Below, one piece after another: positions 1 through 12,900 of a DNA stretch of 64,000 nucleotides. A program made the translations under genes and the position numbers. The DNA comes from Paraescarpia echinospica (lineage: Eukaryota > Annelida > Polychaeta > Sabellida > Siboglinidae), in the NCBI GenBank assembly GCA_020002185.1, contig CM034543.1, forward strand, positions 4,125,834 to 4,189,833, given 5' to 3'. Numbering within the stretch: the stretch's first letter is position 1; each line of letters begins with the position of its first letter. The notes beneath the pieces were generated by a model. It was not told the DNA's origin. It did no database searches and worked only from the letters and a program-made list of their open reading frames with translations.

Positions 1-1650
1 ACATGTGGTCGGTGGGGGGGGGGCTGCGTCCTGGATTTTGGGGAGTGGAGCTGTTCTGTTGGTGTAGACTACTACAATAGTGATATACTTTTTCTTACTG
101 TAGTTCTACTTTTCTAGCAATGCTAACAATTTAATTCTTTTAAATGTGAAAGTTTTGCTATGACAGTGTCGTGTTTTAGCATTTAAGTTTTAATCTAAAA
201 GATGTATAACAATGCCATACACATAACTGGCCTAATTGCTAAAGCTACAACAATTAACTAATTTAGGAGTTTCAGGGACACCGAGAAAAAGATCTGTCAC
301 GACTAATGTCGACTGAAGTAACTTGATATATTCATGACATATGACAACCCCTCCGGGGGTCTGGATCATCCATTCACCAAGCTAGTGGTATGACATATGA
401 CAACCACTCCGGGGGTCTGGATCATCCATTCACCAAGCTAGTGGTATGAGGAAATAATCTTTTTCTTAATGTGGGATTTCTTTTCTAGTAAATCTGAGAA
501 TTGAGTTCTTTTAAATGTGACATGTGTCGTGGCTTTAGCATTTAAGCTCTAAGTCACAGACAAAGATGTGTGACAATGCTGTGACTACAGGCCTAATTGA
601 AGTTATGACAATTCCATATTTATAGGAGTTTAAGCCAAGTGTAAATGCTACAGCAATGCCATTAAATGAGCATTGTAATGGTAGTCTAAATGCTAAATAT
701 GTGGCAATAGCCATTCCAATGGCCAGTGGTGTAACTGCATCTATAGCATTCAATGTTTTATTTTTAACAAGTTTTTGTAATTTCTAGCAAATTCTAATTC
801 TCAGTCCCGTCAAACAGCACTTACATCTATTTACATCTATTTACACCACTTTACATCATCCCTGTAGCAACAAACCAATGACGATGCTAAGTTGTCACCA
901 TTACACTGTGTATTTCAGTTGTCACCACACTGACAGTGGTGCCCTCTAGAGAGTCGCTCACCACTCACCATTCCATGTTTCCCTGACAAGTAGAAAAGCT
1001 TATTGCTGTGTTTTTTATATCGCCGAAGAGATTTCAATTCAACTCAATTCTGCTTTTGAAGCTCTGCCGTCTGATTGATGATTCAGAAAACCTCTTGCAT
1101 GCACTAACTGTTACAAGATTTATTTGTTCCGTCAACCATATAAGCACGTTGGATTCTAGGACCTAAACTTGCAGATGTGTATCATCTCCAAATTATGGAT
1201 CAACTGACTTAATGTGCAGTTATGTGCGTGGTTGTGTGTGTGCACGCAGACATGCATGCATGTGCATGCAACATGCGGGTGTGTCTGTGTGGGGGGTGAA
1301 ATTGAATGATGTGCTAGAAAAGATGTACAGTACTTACGAGAACAAATATTTTATGTTTTATATGCTTTATTAGTTGTTTAATTGTCTCATAATTATGTTA
1401 ATCAATGTCTTATGTTTAGACCTTAACAGTGGGAGCCCAAAGGAAAATGAAACATCTTATGGATAATAACAAGGTTTTTCAATTTAAATTCTATGGTTCA
1501 CAGAGGTGAATGAACACTGAAAGAGGCAAGCGGAACTTTGCACCTCGGAGGAGATACTGCCATAGGTAGCATATTATTAGTAATATATAGATACTTTGTA
1601 CTCTGGGTCAATTGGAATATATGTGGCAACACGCTGACTTAAAATTTAAA
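1..1650. other. Non-coding flank upstream of the PPAT repeats
   Basis: No exon was recognised here. In particular there is no sign of the missing PPAT 5' exon, which should encode an N-terminal Cys-Gly-Ile-type start. The stretch contains a perfect-looking short duplication (335-446) and an older diverged duplication, in which about 115-240 resembles about 480-605. It is probably part of the PPAT intron that precedes the first visible exon. Confidence 0.5.
335..446. repeat. 56-bp direct duplication
   Basis: Two adjacent 56-bp copies (335-390 and 391-446), each starting TGACATATGACAACC and ending GCTAGTGGTA. They differ at about one base (CCCCTCC against CCACTCC), so the duplication is recent. 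Confidence 0.9.
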
Positions 1651-3833
1651 GTGAAACTGCCTGCTGGTGTTTGCAGGGGGCAGGAGAGCGCAGGTATTGT
1701 GATGAGTGAAACTGCCTGCTGGTGTTTGCAGGGGGCAGGTGAGCGCAGGTATTGTGATGAGTGAAACTGCCTGCTGGTGTTTGCAGGGGGCAGGTGAGCG
1801 CAGGTATTGTGATGAGTGAAACTGCCTGCTGGTGTTTGCAGGGGGCAGGAGAGTGCAGGTATTGTGATGAGTGAAACTGCCTGCTGGTGTTGCAGGGGGC
1901 AGGAGAGCGCAGGTATTGGGATGAGTGAAACTGCCTGCTGGTGTTTGCAGGGGGCAGGTGAGCGCAGGTATTGTGATGAGTGAAACTGCCTGCTGGTGTT
2001 GCAGGGGGCAGGAGAGCACAGGTATTGTGATGAGTAAAACTGCCTGCTGGTGTTGCAGGGGGCAAGAGAGCACAGGTATTGTGATAAGTGAAACTGCCTG
2101 TTGGTGTTTGCAGGGGGCAGGAGAGCGCAGGTGTTGTGATGAGTGAAACTGCCTGTTGGTGTTTGCAGGGGGCAGGAGAGTGTAGGTATTGTGATGAGTG
2201 AAACTGCCTGTTGGTGTTTGCAGGGGGCATGAGAGTGTAGGTATTGTGATGAGTGAAACTGCCTGTTGGTGTTTGCAGGGGGCAGGAGAGTGTAGGTATT
2301 GTGATGAGTTAAACTGCCTGTTGGTGTTGCAGGGGGCAGGAGAGCGCAGGTATTGTGATGAGTGAAACTGCCTGTTGGTGTTTGCAGGGGGCAGGAGAGC
2401 GCAGGTGTTGTGATGAGTGAAACTGCCTGTTGGTGTTTGCAGGGGGCAGGAGAGTGTAGGTATTGTGATGAGTGAAACTGCCTGTTGGTGTTTGCAGGGG
2501 GCAGGAGAGTGTAGGTATTGTGATGAGTGAAACTGCCTGTTGGTGTTTGCAGGGGGCAGGAGAGTGTAGGTATTGTGATGAGTGAAACTGCCTGTTGGTG
2601 TTTGCAGGGGGCAGGAGAGTGTAGGTATTGTGATGAGTGAAACTGCCTGTTGGTGTTTGCAGGGGGCAGGAGAGTGTAGGTATTGTGATGAGTGAAACTG
2701 CCTGTTGGTGTTTGCAGGGGGCAGGAGAGTGTAGGTATTGTGATGAGTTAAACTGCCTGTTGGTGTTGCAGGGGGCAGGAGAGCGCAGGTATTGTGATGA
2801 GTGAAACTGCCTGTTGGTGTTTGCAGGGGGCAGGAGAGCGCAGGTATTGTGATGAGTGAAACTGCCTGCTGGTGTTTGCAGGGGGAAGGAGAGCGCGGGT
2901 ATTGTGATGAGTGAAATTGACTGCTGGTGTTGCAGGGGGCAGGAGAGCGCAGGTATTGTGATGAGTGAAACTGACTGCTGGTGTTGCTGGGGGCAGGAGA
3001 GCGCAGGTATTGTGATGAGTGAAACTGCCTGCTTGTGTTGCAGGGGGCAGGAGAGCGCAGGTATTGTGATGAGTGAAACTGACTGCTGGTGTTGCAGGGG
3101 GCAGGAGAGCGCAGGTATTGTGATGAGTGAAACTGACTGTTGGTGTTGCAGGGGGCAGGAGAGCGCAGGTATTGTGATGAGTTAAACTGCCTGTTGGTGT
3201 TTGCAGGGGGCAGGAGAGTGTAGGCATTGTGATGAGTTAAACTGCCTGTTGGTGTTTGCAGGGGGCAGGAGAGTGTAGGTACTGTGATGAGTGAAACTGC
3301 CTGCTGGTGTTTGCAGGGGGCAGGAGAGCGCAGGTATTGTGATGAGTGAAATTGACTGCTGGTGTTGCAGGGGGCAGGAGAGCGCAGGTATTGTGATGAG
3401 TGAAACTGACTGCTGGTGTTGCTGGGGGCAGGAGAGCGCATGTATTGTGATGAGTGAAACTGCCTGCTTGTGTTGCAGGGGGCAGGAGAGCGCAGGTATT
3501 GTGATGAGTGAAACTGACTGTTGGTGTTGCAGGGAGCAGGAGAGCGCAGGTATTGTGATGAGTGAAACTGACTGCTGGTGTTGCAGGGGGCAGGAGAGCG
3601 CAGGTATTGTGATGAGCGAAACTGACTGTTGGTGTTGCAGGGAGCAGGAGAGCGCAGGTATTGTGATGAGTGAAACTGACTGCTGGTGTTGCAGGGGGCA
3701 GGAGAGCGCAGGTATTGTGATGAGCGAAACTGACTGTTGGTGTTGCAGGGAGCAGGAGAGCGCAGGTATTGTGATGAGTGAAACTGCCTGCTGGTGTTGC
3801 AGGGGGCAGGAGAGCGCAGGTATTGTGATGAGT
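1651..3833 (+). repeat. Minisatellite A: 54/55-bp unit made of a splice acceptor plus PPAT exon edge
   Basis: About 40 head-to-tail units of 54 or 55 bp. Each unit has an acceptor-like part (CTGCTGGTGTTTGCAG) followed by about 32 bases nearly identical to the first bases of the PPAT exon at 3803 (GGGGCAGGAGAGCGCAGG and onward), which encode [10 protein letters not shown]. The array runs directly into the real exon: its last copy is the authentic exon start, after which the sequence changes from repeat (GAGTGAAAC) to unique exon (GAGTGCAGG). The 54-bp variants keep one frame open with an 18-residue period. The 55-bp variants, with an extra T before the AG, shift the frame. CTGC/CTGT and CGCAGG/TGTAGG subtypes alternate in blocks, which suggests segmental expansion. 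Confidence 0.95.
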
Positions 3834-3939
3834 GCAGGAAAAGATGCATACAAGTTCTCAAGTCACCGTGCCATGGGACTAGTGAACACTGTGTTCACAG
3901 ATAGTGTTCTCAGTCAGCTCAAAGGGAACCTTGGCATTG
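3803..3939 (+). CDS. PPAT: PPAT exon (first visible): glutaminase start
   Basis: Encodes [10 protein letters not shown], then a [16 protein letters not shown] stretch and NLGIG. The acceptor is TTGCAG at 3797-3802, the donor GTAAGT at 3940. One base completes an arginine codon from a missing upstream exon and the exon ends in phase 1. Its first 32 bases are the sequence amplified in the adjoining minisatellite. Confidence 0.93.
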
Positions 3940-6900
3940 GTAAGTGAAACCCCTGTGATGTCAATGAAGTGGGTGAGTGGGTCAAAGATGTAGGCCCCAT
4001 GGACTATGGAGTTTGACTGCTGGAATGTGGTACTGTGCAGGTTCACCCAGTTGCTCATTCAGATATACTTCTTGATAGCATGTTTATATCTGGGACAGTG
4101 TTATGTAGGTCCCACTGTGTAGTCATCAGATGGGGTCATAGTTTGCCCGAACCTTTTATGTAGGTCACAACACACTTGACAGCCACTGGTGTACGTTCCT
4201 GTTTTGTTATGTAGATAACACAAAATACATGACTATGAGAAAACAGATTTACGCAACATTTGTTATGTACGTCACACAAGGTACTCAACATTTGTTATGT
4301 AGGTCATACAAGTTACTCAACATTTGTTATATAGGTCACACAATGTACTCAACATTTGTTATGTACGTCACACAAGTTACTCAACTTTTGTTATGTATGT
4401 CACATGAGGTACTTAACAGTTGTTACGTAGGTCACATAAGGTGCTCAACATTTGTTATGTAGGTCACACAAGGTACTCAACATTTGTTATGTAGGTCACA
4501 CAAGGTACTCGACATTTGTTATGTAGGTCACACAAGGTACTCACCATTTGTTAAGTAGGTCATACAAGTTACTCAAAATTTGTTGTGTAGGTCACACAAG
4601 GTACTCAACATTTTTTATGTAGGTCATACAAGTTACTCAACATTTGTTATGTAAGTCACACAAGGTACTCAACATTTGTTATGTAGGTCATATGAGATGC
4701 TCAACATGTGTTATGCAGGTCACAAAAGGTACTAAACATTTGTTATGTAGGTCACACAAGTTACTCAACTTTTGTTATGTATGTCACATGAGGTACTTAA
4801 CAGTTGTTACGTAGGTCACATAAGGTGCTCAACATTTGTTATGTAGGTCACACAAGGTACTCAACATTTGTTATGTAGGTCACACAAGGTACTCAACATT
4901 TGTTATGTAGGTCACACAAGGTACTCACCATTTGTTAAGTAGGTCATACAAGTTACTCAAAATTTGTTATGTAGGTCACACAAGGTACTCAACATTTTTA
5001 TGTAGGTCATACAAGTTACTTAACATTTGTTATGTAAGTCACACAAGGTACTCAACATTTGTTATGTAGGTCATATGAGATGCTCAACATGTGTTATGCA
5101 GGTCACACAAGGTACTCAACATTTTTTATGTAGGTCATACAAGTTACTCAACATTTGTTATGTAAGTCACACAAGGTACTCAACATTTGTTATGTAGGTC
5201 ATATGAGATGCTCAACATGTGTTATGCAGGTCACAAAAGGTACTAAACATTTGTTATGTAGGTCACACAAGTTACTCAACTTTTGTTATGTATGTCACAT
5301 GAGGTACTTAACAGTTGTTACGTAGGTCACATAAGGTGCTCAACATTTGTTATGTAGGTCACACAAGGTACTCAACATTTGTTATGTAGGTCACACAAGG
5401 TACTCAACATTTGTTATGTAGGTCACACAAGGTACTCACCATTTGTTAAGTAGGTCATACAAGTTACTCAAAATTTGTTATGTAGGTCACACAAGGTACT
5501 CAACATTTTTATGTAGGTCATACAAGTTACTTAACATTTGTTATGTAAGTCACACAAGGTACTCAACATTTGTTATGTAGGTCATATGAGATGCTCAACA
5601 TGTGTTATGCAGGTCACACAAGGTACTCAACATTTTTTATGTAGGTCATACAAGTTACTCAACATTTGTTATGTAAGTCACACAAGGTACTCAACATTTG
5701 TTATGTAGGTCATATGAGATGCTCAACATGTGTTATGCAGGTCACAAAAGGTACTAAACATTTGTTATGTAGGTCACACAAGTTACTCAACTTTTGTTAT
5801 GTATGTCACATGAGGTACTTAACAGTTGTTACGTAGGTCACATAAGGTGCTCAACATTTGTTATGTAGGTCACACAAGGTACTCAACATTTGTTATGTAG
5901 GTCACATAAGGTACTCAACATTTGTTATGTAGGTCACACAAGGTACTCACCATTTGTTAAGTAGGTCATACAAGTTACTCAAAATTTGTTATGTAGGTCA
6001 CACAAGGTACTCAACATTTTTATGTAGGTCATACAAGTTACTTAACATTTGTTATGTAAGTCACACAAGGTACTCAACATTTGTTATGTAGGTCATATGA
6101 GATGCTCAACATGTGTTATGCAGGTCACAAAAGGTACTAAACATTTGTTATGTAGGTCACACAAGTTACTCAACTTTTGTTATGTATGTCACATGAGGTA
6201 CTTAACAGTTGTTACGTAGGTCACATAAGGTGCTCAACATTTGTTATGTAGGTCACACAAGGTACTCAACATTTGTTATATAGGTCACACAAGGTACTCA
6301 ATATTTTTTGTGTGGGTCATACAAGTTACTCAATATTTGTTATGTGGGTCATACAAGTTACTCAATATTTGTTATGTGGGTCATACAAGGTACTCAACAT
6401 TTTTTTATGTAGGTCACACAAGGTACTCAACATTTGTTATGTACGTCATATGAGATGCTCAACATGTGTTATGTAGGTCACAAAAGGTACTAAACATTTG
6501 TTATGTAGGTCACACAATGTACTCAACATTTGTTATGTAGGTCACACAAGTTACTCAACTTTTGTTATGTAGGTCACATGAGGTACTTAACAGTTGTTAT
6601 GTAGGTCACATAAGGTGCTCAACATTTGTTATGTAGGTCACACAAGGTACTCAACATTTGTTATGTAGGTCACATGAGGTACTTAACAGTTGTTATGTAG
6701 GTCACATAAGGTGCTCAACATTTGTTATGTAGGTCACACAAGGTACTCAACATTTGTTATGTAGGTCACACGAGGTACTCGACTGCGGGGGTCTCAGATG
6801 TACTCAACTGTCAACCATTTGTCGTTGAGACTATCCATGGTTTGATTGCTCTCGCACACAATGGAGAGTTGGTGAACAGAGAGCTGCTCAAACAGAAGGT

Positions 6901-9900
6901 AATCTGAAGCCACACAAACGTGCAGCTTTGGAGTAATGGTTTATTAACATTTTTGTTTCTATTTCTGCAAGAATTAGTTGTTATCCTTAAGAGGAAAGTT
7001 CAACTGAGGGTTATTTTTTCTGCTTAATTTCTACAAAATTAATATAACATTAACTTCTACAAAATCTGTGCTCCTTCAGAAGAAAAGTAACATCTTTATT
7101 TCAAAATTCTTCATTGCTTATCGGTAATAATTACTGTTTTTTCTGATTCGTACCATATGTTTCACAGGTGAAAATTGATTGTTCATAACATTTCGCATAT
7201 TTTCTATGAGCTGCTTGAGGTCGTTACTAGTGCCACATTTATGCCACAAATGTATATCCTCTAGGAAAATCTTCTGCCTAGCTGTATATATCTAGTGCCA
7301 TCAGGAGGATGGACCTTATATGTATCTAGTGACATCAGGAGGATGGACCTTATATGTATCTCATGCCACCAGGAGGATGGACCTTATATGTATCTAGTGC
7401 CATCAGGAGGATGGACCTTATATGTATCTAGTGCCATCAGGAGGATGGACCTTATATGTATCTAGTGCCATCAGGAAGGAGGATGGACCTTATATGTATC
7501 TCATGCCACCAGGAGGATGGACCTTATATTCTAGTATTAGAAACTTACATTGTTGTTTGACAGATTCTTCGTCATGGCGTTGGTCTCACCACCAGCAGTG
7601 ACAGTGAACTAATCATACAGTTGTTGGCTCTCCCACCACCAGATGGCGAGGTGGACGGACCTGATTGGACGGCAAGGTGGGTCCAGCTCACATGACCATT
7701 GGAAAACGAGTGCTTTGGAAAATAATTTAACTTTAAAAGGCTTGGCTTCAAAGACTGCAGTCGATAGCAGCCGGTTACAAAGTTCTGTTGTTGCCAAGAC
7801 ATTACTAGCCATTAGGTCGTCAAGTTCTGATATACACAATCACAAGCATCAATACGTTCCACTTGATAGGTGGTGTCACTCTAATTCTATTTTACCAAAT
7901 TTAAATTTTGTTTACCCGCAGTGTGAGGGGGGAATGCTCAAACCATGACCGACCCATATAAAATGTACACTCTTTTTGGACTGTGTAATCTGATGTTATT
8001 CCCCTAAGCTTTAACTAAAGAAAGTTGGTGAAGCCAGTCAGTACCACTAGGGAAAGGTAAGCTGAAGCCATCTGCTGATGTCAGACAGAAGCCACTGTTT
8101 TAACAGCTGCAGGTTTACTGACTTGACCCTGTGATTAACTGTGCCCTATGACCAGAGCGGACAGGGGAGGGGGCGACTGGGAAACTCTTGTGTTCTTTGA
8201 GCTATCTGTGTGTGATAAGTTGTGTATATATTGTTGTACGTACATAGTTGAGTGCAGATTTAGCTGTCTGCTGGTCAGGAGACTGTCAGAGGCAGTTACT
8301 GGACGGTCTGGTCCTGATTCCTGTCTACAGGGTGAGGTTCAATTGATGTAGTGTCACTTCTGTTGTTTCTTGCCCTCCGTGGCTTCCTATCAACACCCCT
8401 CCTTCCACCTTTCATCCTCTCTCTCTCAAATCCCTCTCCATACAGTCCCCCCCACCTCCACCTCACATGTCATCTTCCCATTTTCTTGCGACCTAGATAT
8501 TTCTCTCAACCTCTGTTCTCTTTGGTGGTCTGCCTGCATCTGTTCTTATCAGGTGACCTTGTTTGGCGTCTAGTATCGTGAAATATCTTGACCCTGGTTT
8601 GATGTTGGAGAGAGAGCTTCTTTCAGTGTCTTCATAGGATGAATTGGTTGACAAACGAATTTGTTGAGACGTGTGAGGTCTACACAAAGACGATGACTCG
8701 TGTTCTGTAGGAACCTTTCTTGGCGATTTTGTTGCGCGTGACCGTGTTAATGGCACGAATTGGTTTCGGGTAATCATTCAGCACGATTCCTAAGTCTCTG
8801 CAAACATACCAAGCCAGCAGAAGTCCTTTTTGCTCTTTGCACATAAGAACCGTCTCTTTCGTATATTTGTCTGCTGCATAAATGTGGAGGTCTACTGGGC
8901 CAATGCATTTGAATGATGTACCATTGGCAGCAATGATTGTGTCTTTGGGTGGGGGACATGTATTTCCGATGTCTAATCCTATTTGTTTTAGGATATCAAG
9001 CCCTGCAACAGTGTGCTATTGTGATGAGCTGTCATCCGCATTATGGTGAAGTTGTACCTTGATGCACGGAGTACGACTGTGTTTTTTCTTTCCCAGAATG
9101 TCCAGCACGCGAATCTGACTCAATGTAGTCGATCGACTTTTGTTCTTATTCTGTAGATTGTTATGATGGCAACACGTAGCCCAATGACCCATTTTCTTAC
9201 TGACTGAACATACACTGTATTGTGCAGGAATTCATCTTTGGTTATGCTTTGAAGTGGTGTTATTTCTGGTTTTGCCACGTTGCCAGGTTTTCTTGCCAAT
9301 TTTGTCTATTTTCGTATGGCCTTTGTCATTGTTTGCTAGTGCAGCTTCATCGTTCCTTGCTGATTCTTCACTCCTGCCGATATCCACTGTTGTCAGCATT
9401 CCTTGCTGATTCTTCACTCCTGCCGATATCCCCTGTTGTCAGCATTCCTTGCTGATTCTTCACTCTTGCCGATATCCACTGTTGTCAGCATTCCTTGCTG
9501 ATTCTTCACTCTTGCCGATGTTCCCTGTTGTCAGCATTCCTTGCTAATTCTTCATTCCTGCCGATATCCACTGTTGTCAGCATTCCTTGCTGATTCTTCA
9601 CTCCTGCCGATATCCACTATTGTCAGCATTCCTTGCTGATTCTTCACTCCTGCCGATGTCCCCTGTTGTCAGCAGAGAAGGCAGAGGAGTGATTCTTAAT
9701 AACTTTTGTCTTGTTTCTGGGTCACGAATTCCCGACATAATTTGTGTAGTATGATGATCGTCTATGAACTGCTGACAAAGGTCTGCGTTGTTGGCAATCT
9801 CCCGTAAGTCCATGCAGAAATGCTCAAACGGTTCGCCTTCTTCTTGTTTGTGTTCTTCTAGTGCTACCCTGTCCGGTGTAACATTTCGTTTGGCTCGAAT

Positions 9901-12900
9901 GTGTTCTTGGATTCGGTCTTAGATCGCTGTGATGGTTCTATTGTCATCATTGTCTATACCAATGGCTAATTGCAATGTAGCACGCATTTCAATAGACAGA
10001 CTAGTGTGCAACATGGCTCTCTGTTGGAGTGCTGGGAGACGGTCGAGCTGTTCTAACTCAATAAAATCTTCCCATGATCGCCTCCATGCTGCAAGTTCTC
10101 GTAGTGTTAAGTCTGCTACCATTTGCTCTGGCGGTCAAGTTTTAGCATGTGGGTCGGTAGAAGTACGCTGGACATTGGTCTCGATGTCTGTCTGTTGAGT
10201 CTCTGGACCACTAGACTCATCATTGGTGCCGTTTCTGTGTGTGCGCAGTGGTGAATTATTTCAAACTCATCTGTCGAGGGTCTCGCAGAGGATACGCATC
10301 GGTAGTTCTTTTCATTCATCGCATGAGCGCTCCCATTCCTGTTCTCACGGTTCACGTTTATAGTCGCATTCTTCTTGCTTAGACAGAAATGTGGCAAGCC
10401 AGTCTGGTGCAGTTGTGTCACCACAACATGGACTTTGGTTAATGTCAACATTTGTGGCGTGCTCTTGCGGATCTTTTGAAAGCTCCGCAGTGCTGAGTTT
10501 ACTTGGGGCACAGGATTTTCTCTCCATTTTGCTGCTAATGTTCACAGAAAAACCGACCTTTTACAGTCTTAGTTTGAGCTCGTAGCCTTTTGCTGAGTGC
10601 GCCATGTTAAAGCTTATATTAAATGAGATGCAACAACAGTACTAAACATTGTTTATTACATACCAGAAATGGTAAATCTTTACACAATAGCGTGAGCCAT
10701 TAAGTCGCTGTTAACCAAAGTTGATCTCACCGTCGACTGCTGTCAGAGACAGGAGCTCCCATTATTTGAGGGGAGACTACACCAGTGTTGACTCAATTTA
10801 GTTGTGCTAAAGTGAATAACATATTGTTAAAATTTATTTAACTTACTAAATTAATTTATGATTAACTATCTTTTAAACACATTTTTATTCTTAACTTTGG
10901 TAATTGTTTTAATATGTACTTAGTTTTATTGTGTTAGCACCTCTGTGGAGGTTGTTCTAACCTGCATACATGTCACATTACAATCACACGTACTTCCAAG
11001 TAATTGTTGCAGGATCAAACAGCTGATGTCTTACACCTGGACCTCCTACTCTCTAGTCATCATGCACAAAGACGTCATCTACGCTGTGAGAGACCCGTTT
11101 GGAAACAGACCGCTGTGTCTGGGTAAACTTATCTCCCACGACTCCACACAGACACTCTCAGGTGATTCTTTTTCTTGTGTATGATTCAAGGAGAGGGGGG
11201 AGTCTTCATGTGTCACACTTAAGGTCCTGAAGCCAGGCACGTGCTGTCTCATCCCGCCTGACCAGATTGTTGTTGCATTTATGTAGTGGACACTCACTGG
11301 TGATGTGGAGATTCAAGATTGAAGATCAGTTGGACAACACATGGTCACCAACACAAGGTCACCAACATATGGTCACCAACACATGGTCACCAACACATGG
11401 TCATGTGATGACACTCATAGAGAGTTATGTAGGACACAGTAATAGGTATTTATGGATTGTTTGAAGAATAATTATGTTTACAGCATTCAAGGTCCTTTGA
11501 TGTTCACCGCGTTCCCACCATTAAGACAACTGATTCAGCTAACTTCCTGCTAATAATTACCAACCATGGCTGGTTCTAGATAATGCCACAGTCAACAGAC
11601 AGTCTCGCTTGAATCATTAAATTGTTCTACAGCTGATATTTGTTCGTTATCATTTGTAGGTGTCAATGGTGACAGCAGTGGGTCATATGAGTCATGCAAT
11701 GGTCATGTGACTTCTTCCAAGTCATGTGATGGTTGGGTTGTGTCATCTGAGTCGTGTTCGTTTCATGCGATCGGAGCCGAGTACTACCGGGAGATACTGC
11801 CAGGTGGGGCTGTTTGTGATATGTCATGGACAAATAGGTAACATATGACAGCTGACATCATTGACATGAGATGACATATCATATCATTGATAATTGACAG
11901 CTGTCATCATTGACATAAGATGACACACCATCACATCTATAAAAAATTGATGGACATCAGGTTACATGTCATTGATAAATGTCTAGACAATGTTGATGTG
12001 AGATGACATGTCATATCTCTGATAAATGCCAGTTGACATCACTGACATGATTTGGTACAATTATCTCTCTGATCACATAACAACATACTGCCTTCAAGAT
12101 AAACAAGACTGACTTGTGAGTGTGACATATTTATCAGACAGTAATAAGTTACACTTCATTTATAAGCTTCTTAATGCTGCATCTAATAAGATAAAGTACC
12201 TAAAATTGTGAAATCCAACATTGAATGGTTTATGACGACAAACGCTACGTATGTACCGGTATGTGCTGACATGTACCGGTATGTGCTGACATGTACTGCC
12301 TGTGTTTGCAGGAGAGATAGTGAAGATCACGCAGGACGGCGTCAAGTCAATGTGCGTCGTGCCCCGACCAGGGGATCAGCTGTCAGCTCTGTGCATCTTT
12401 GAGTATGTGTATTTCGCGCGGCCAGACACCATCATGGAAGGTACTGGTCTCGTAGTACACAGCTTCACAGCTTTGGTCTCTCTACCACCCTGTGGTTGTC
12501 TTGGTATCTCTGTGATGTCTTGTTTTGTATGAAAGTAAATTACTCTATAAGTTGTGCTGTGATGTCATGTGGTAATGACCATCAGATGTACTGTGTAAGT
12601 TGTGATGTAGGTCATCAGATGTACTGTGTAAGTTGTGATATAGGTCATCAGATGTACTGTGTAAGTTGTGATGCAGGTCAGCAGATGTACTGTGTAAGTT
12701 GTGAAGTAGGTCATCAGATGTACTTTGTAAGTTGTGATGTAGGTCATCAGATGTACTTTGTAAATTGTGATGTAGGTCATCAGATGTACTGTGTAAGTTG
12801 TGATGTAGGTCACCAGATGTACTGTGTAAGTTGTGATGTAGGTCATCAGATGTACTGTGTAAGTTGTGATGCAGGTCAGCAGATGTACTGTGTAAGTTGT

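Noticed and set aside
1639..3861. 740-codon minus-strand open frame (and companions on both strands)
   Set aside because: It is entirely the 54/55-bp minisatellite read through; the biased, periodic translation is a repeat artefact. The real coding signal is the plus-strand exon at 3803.
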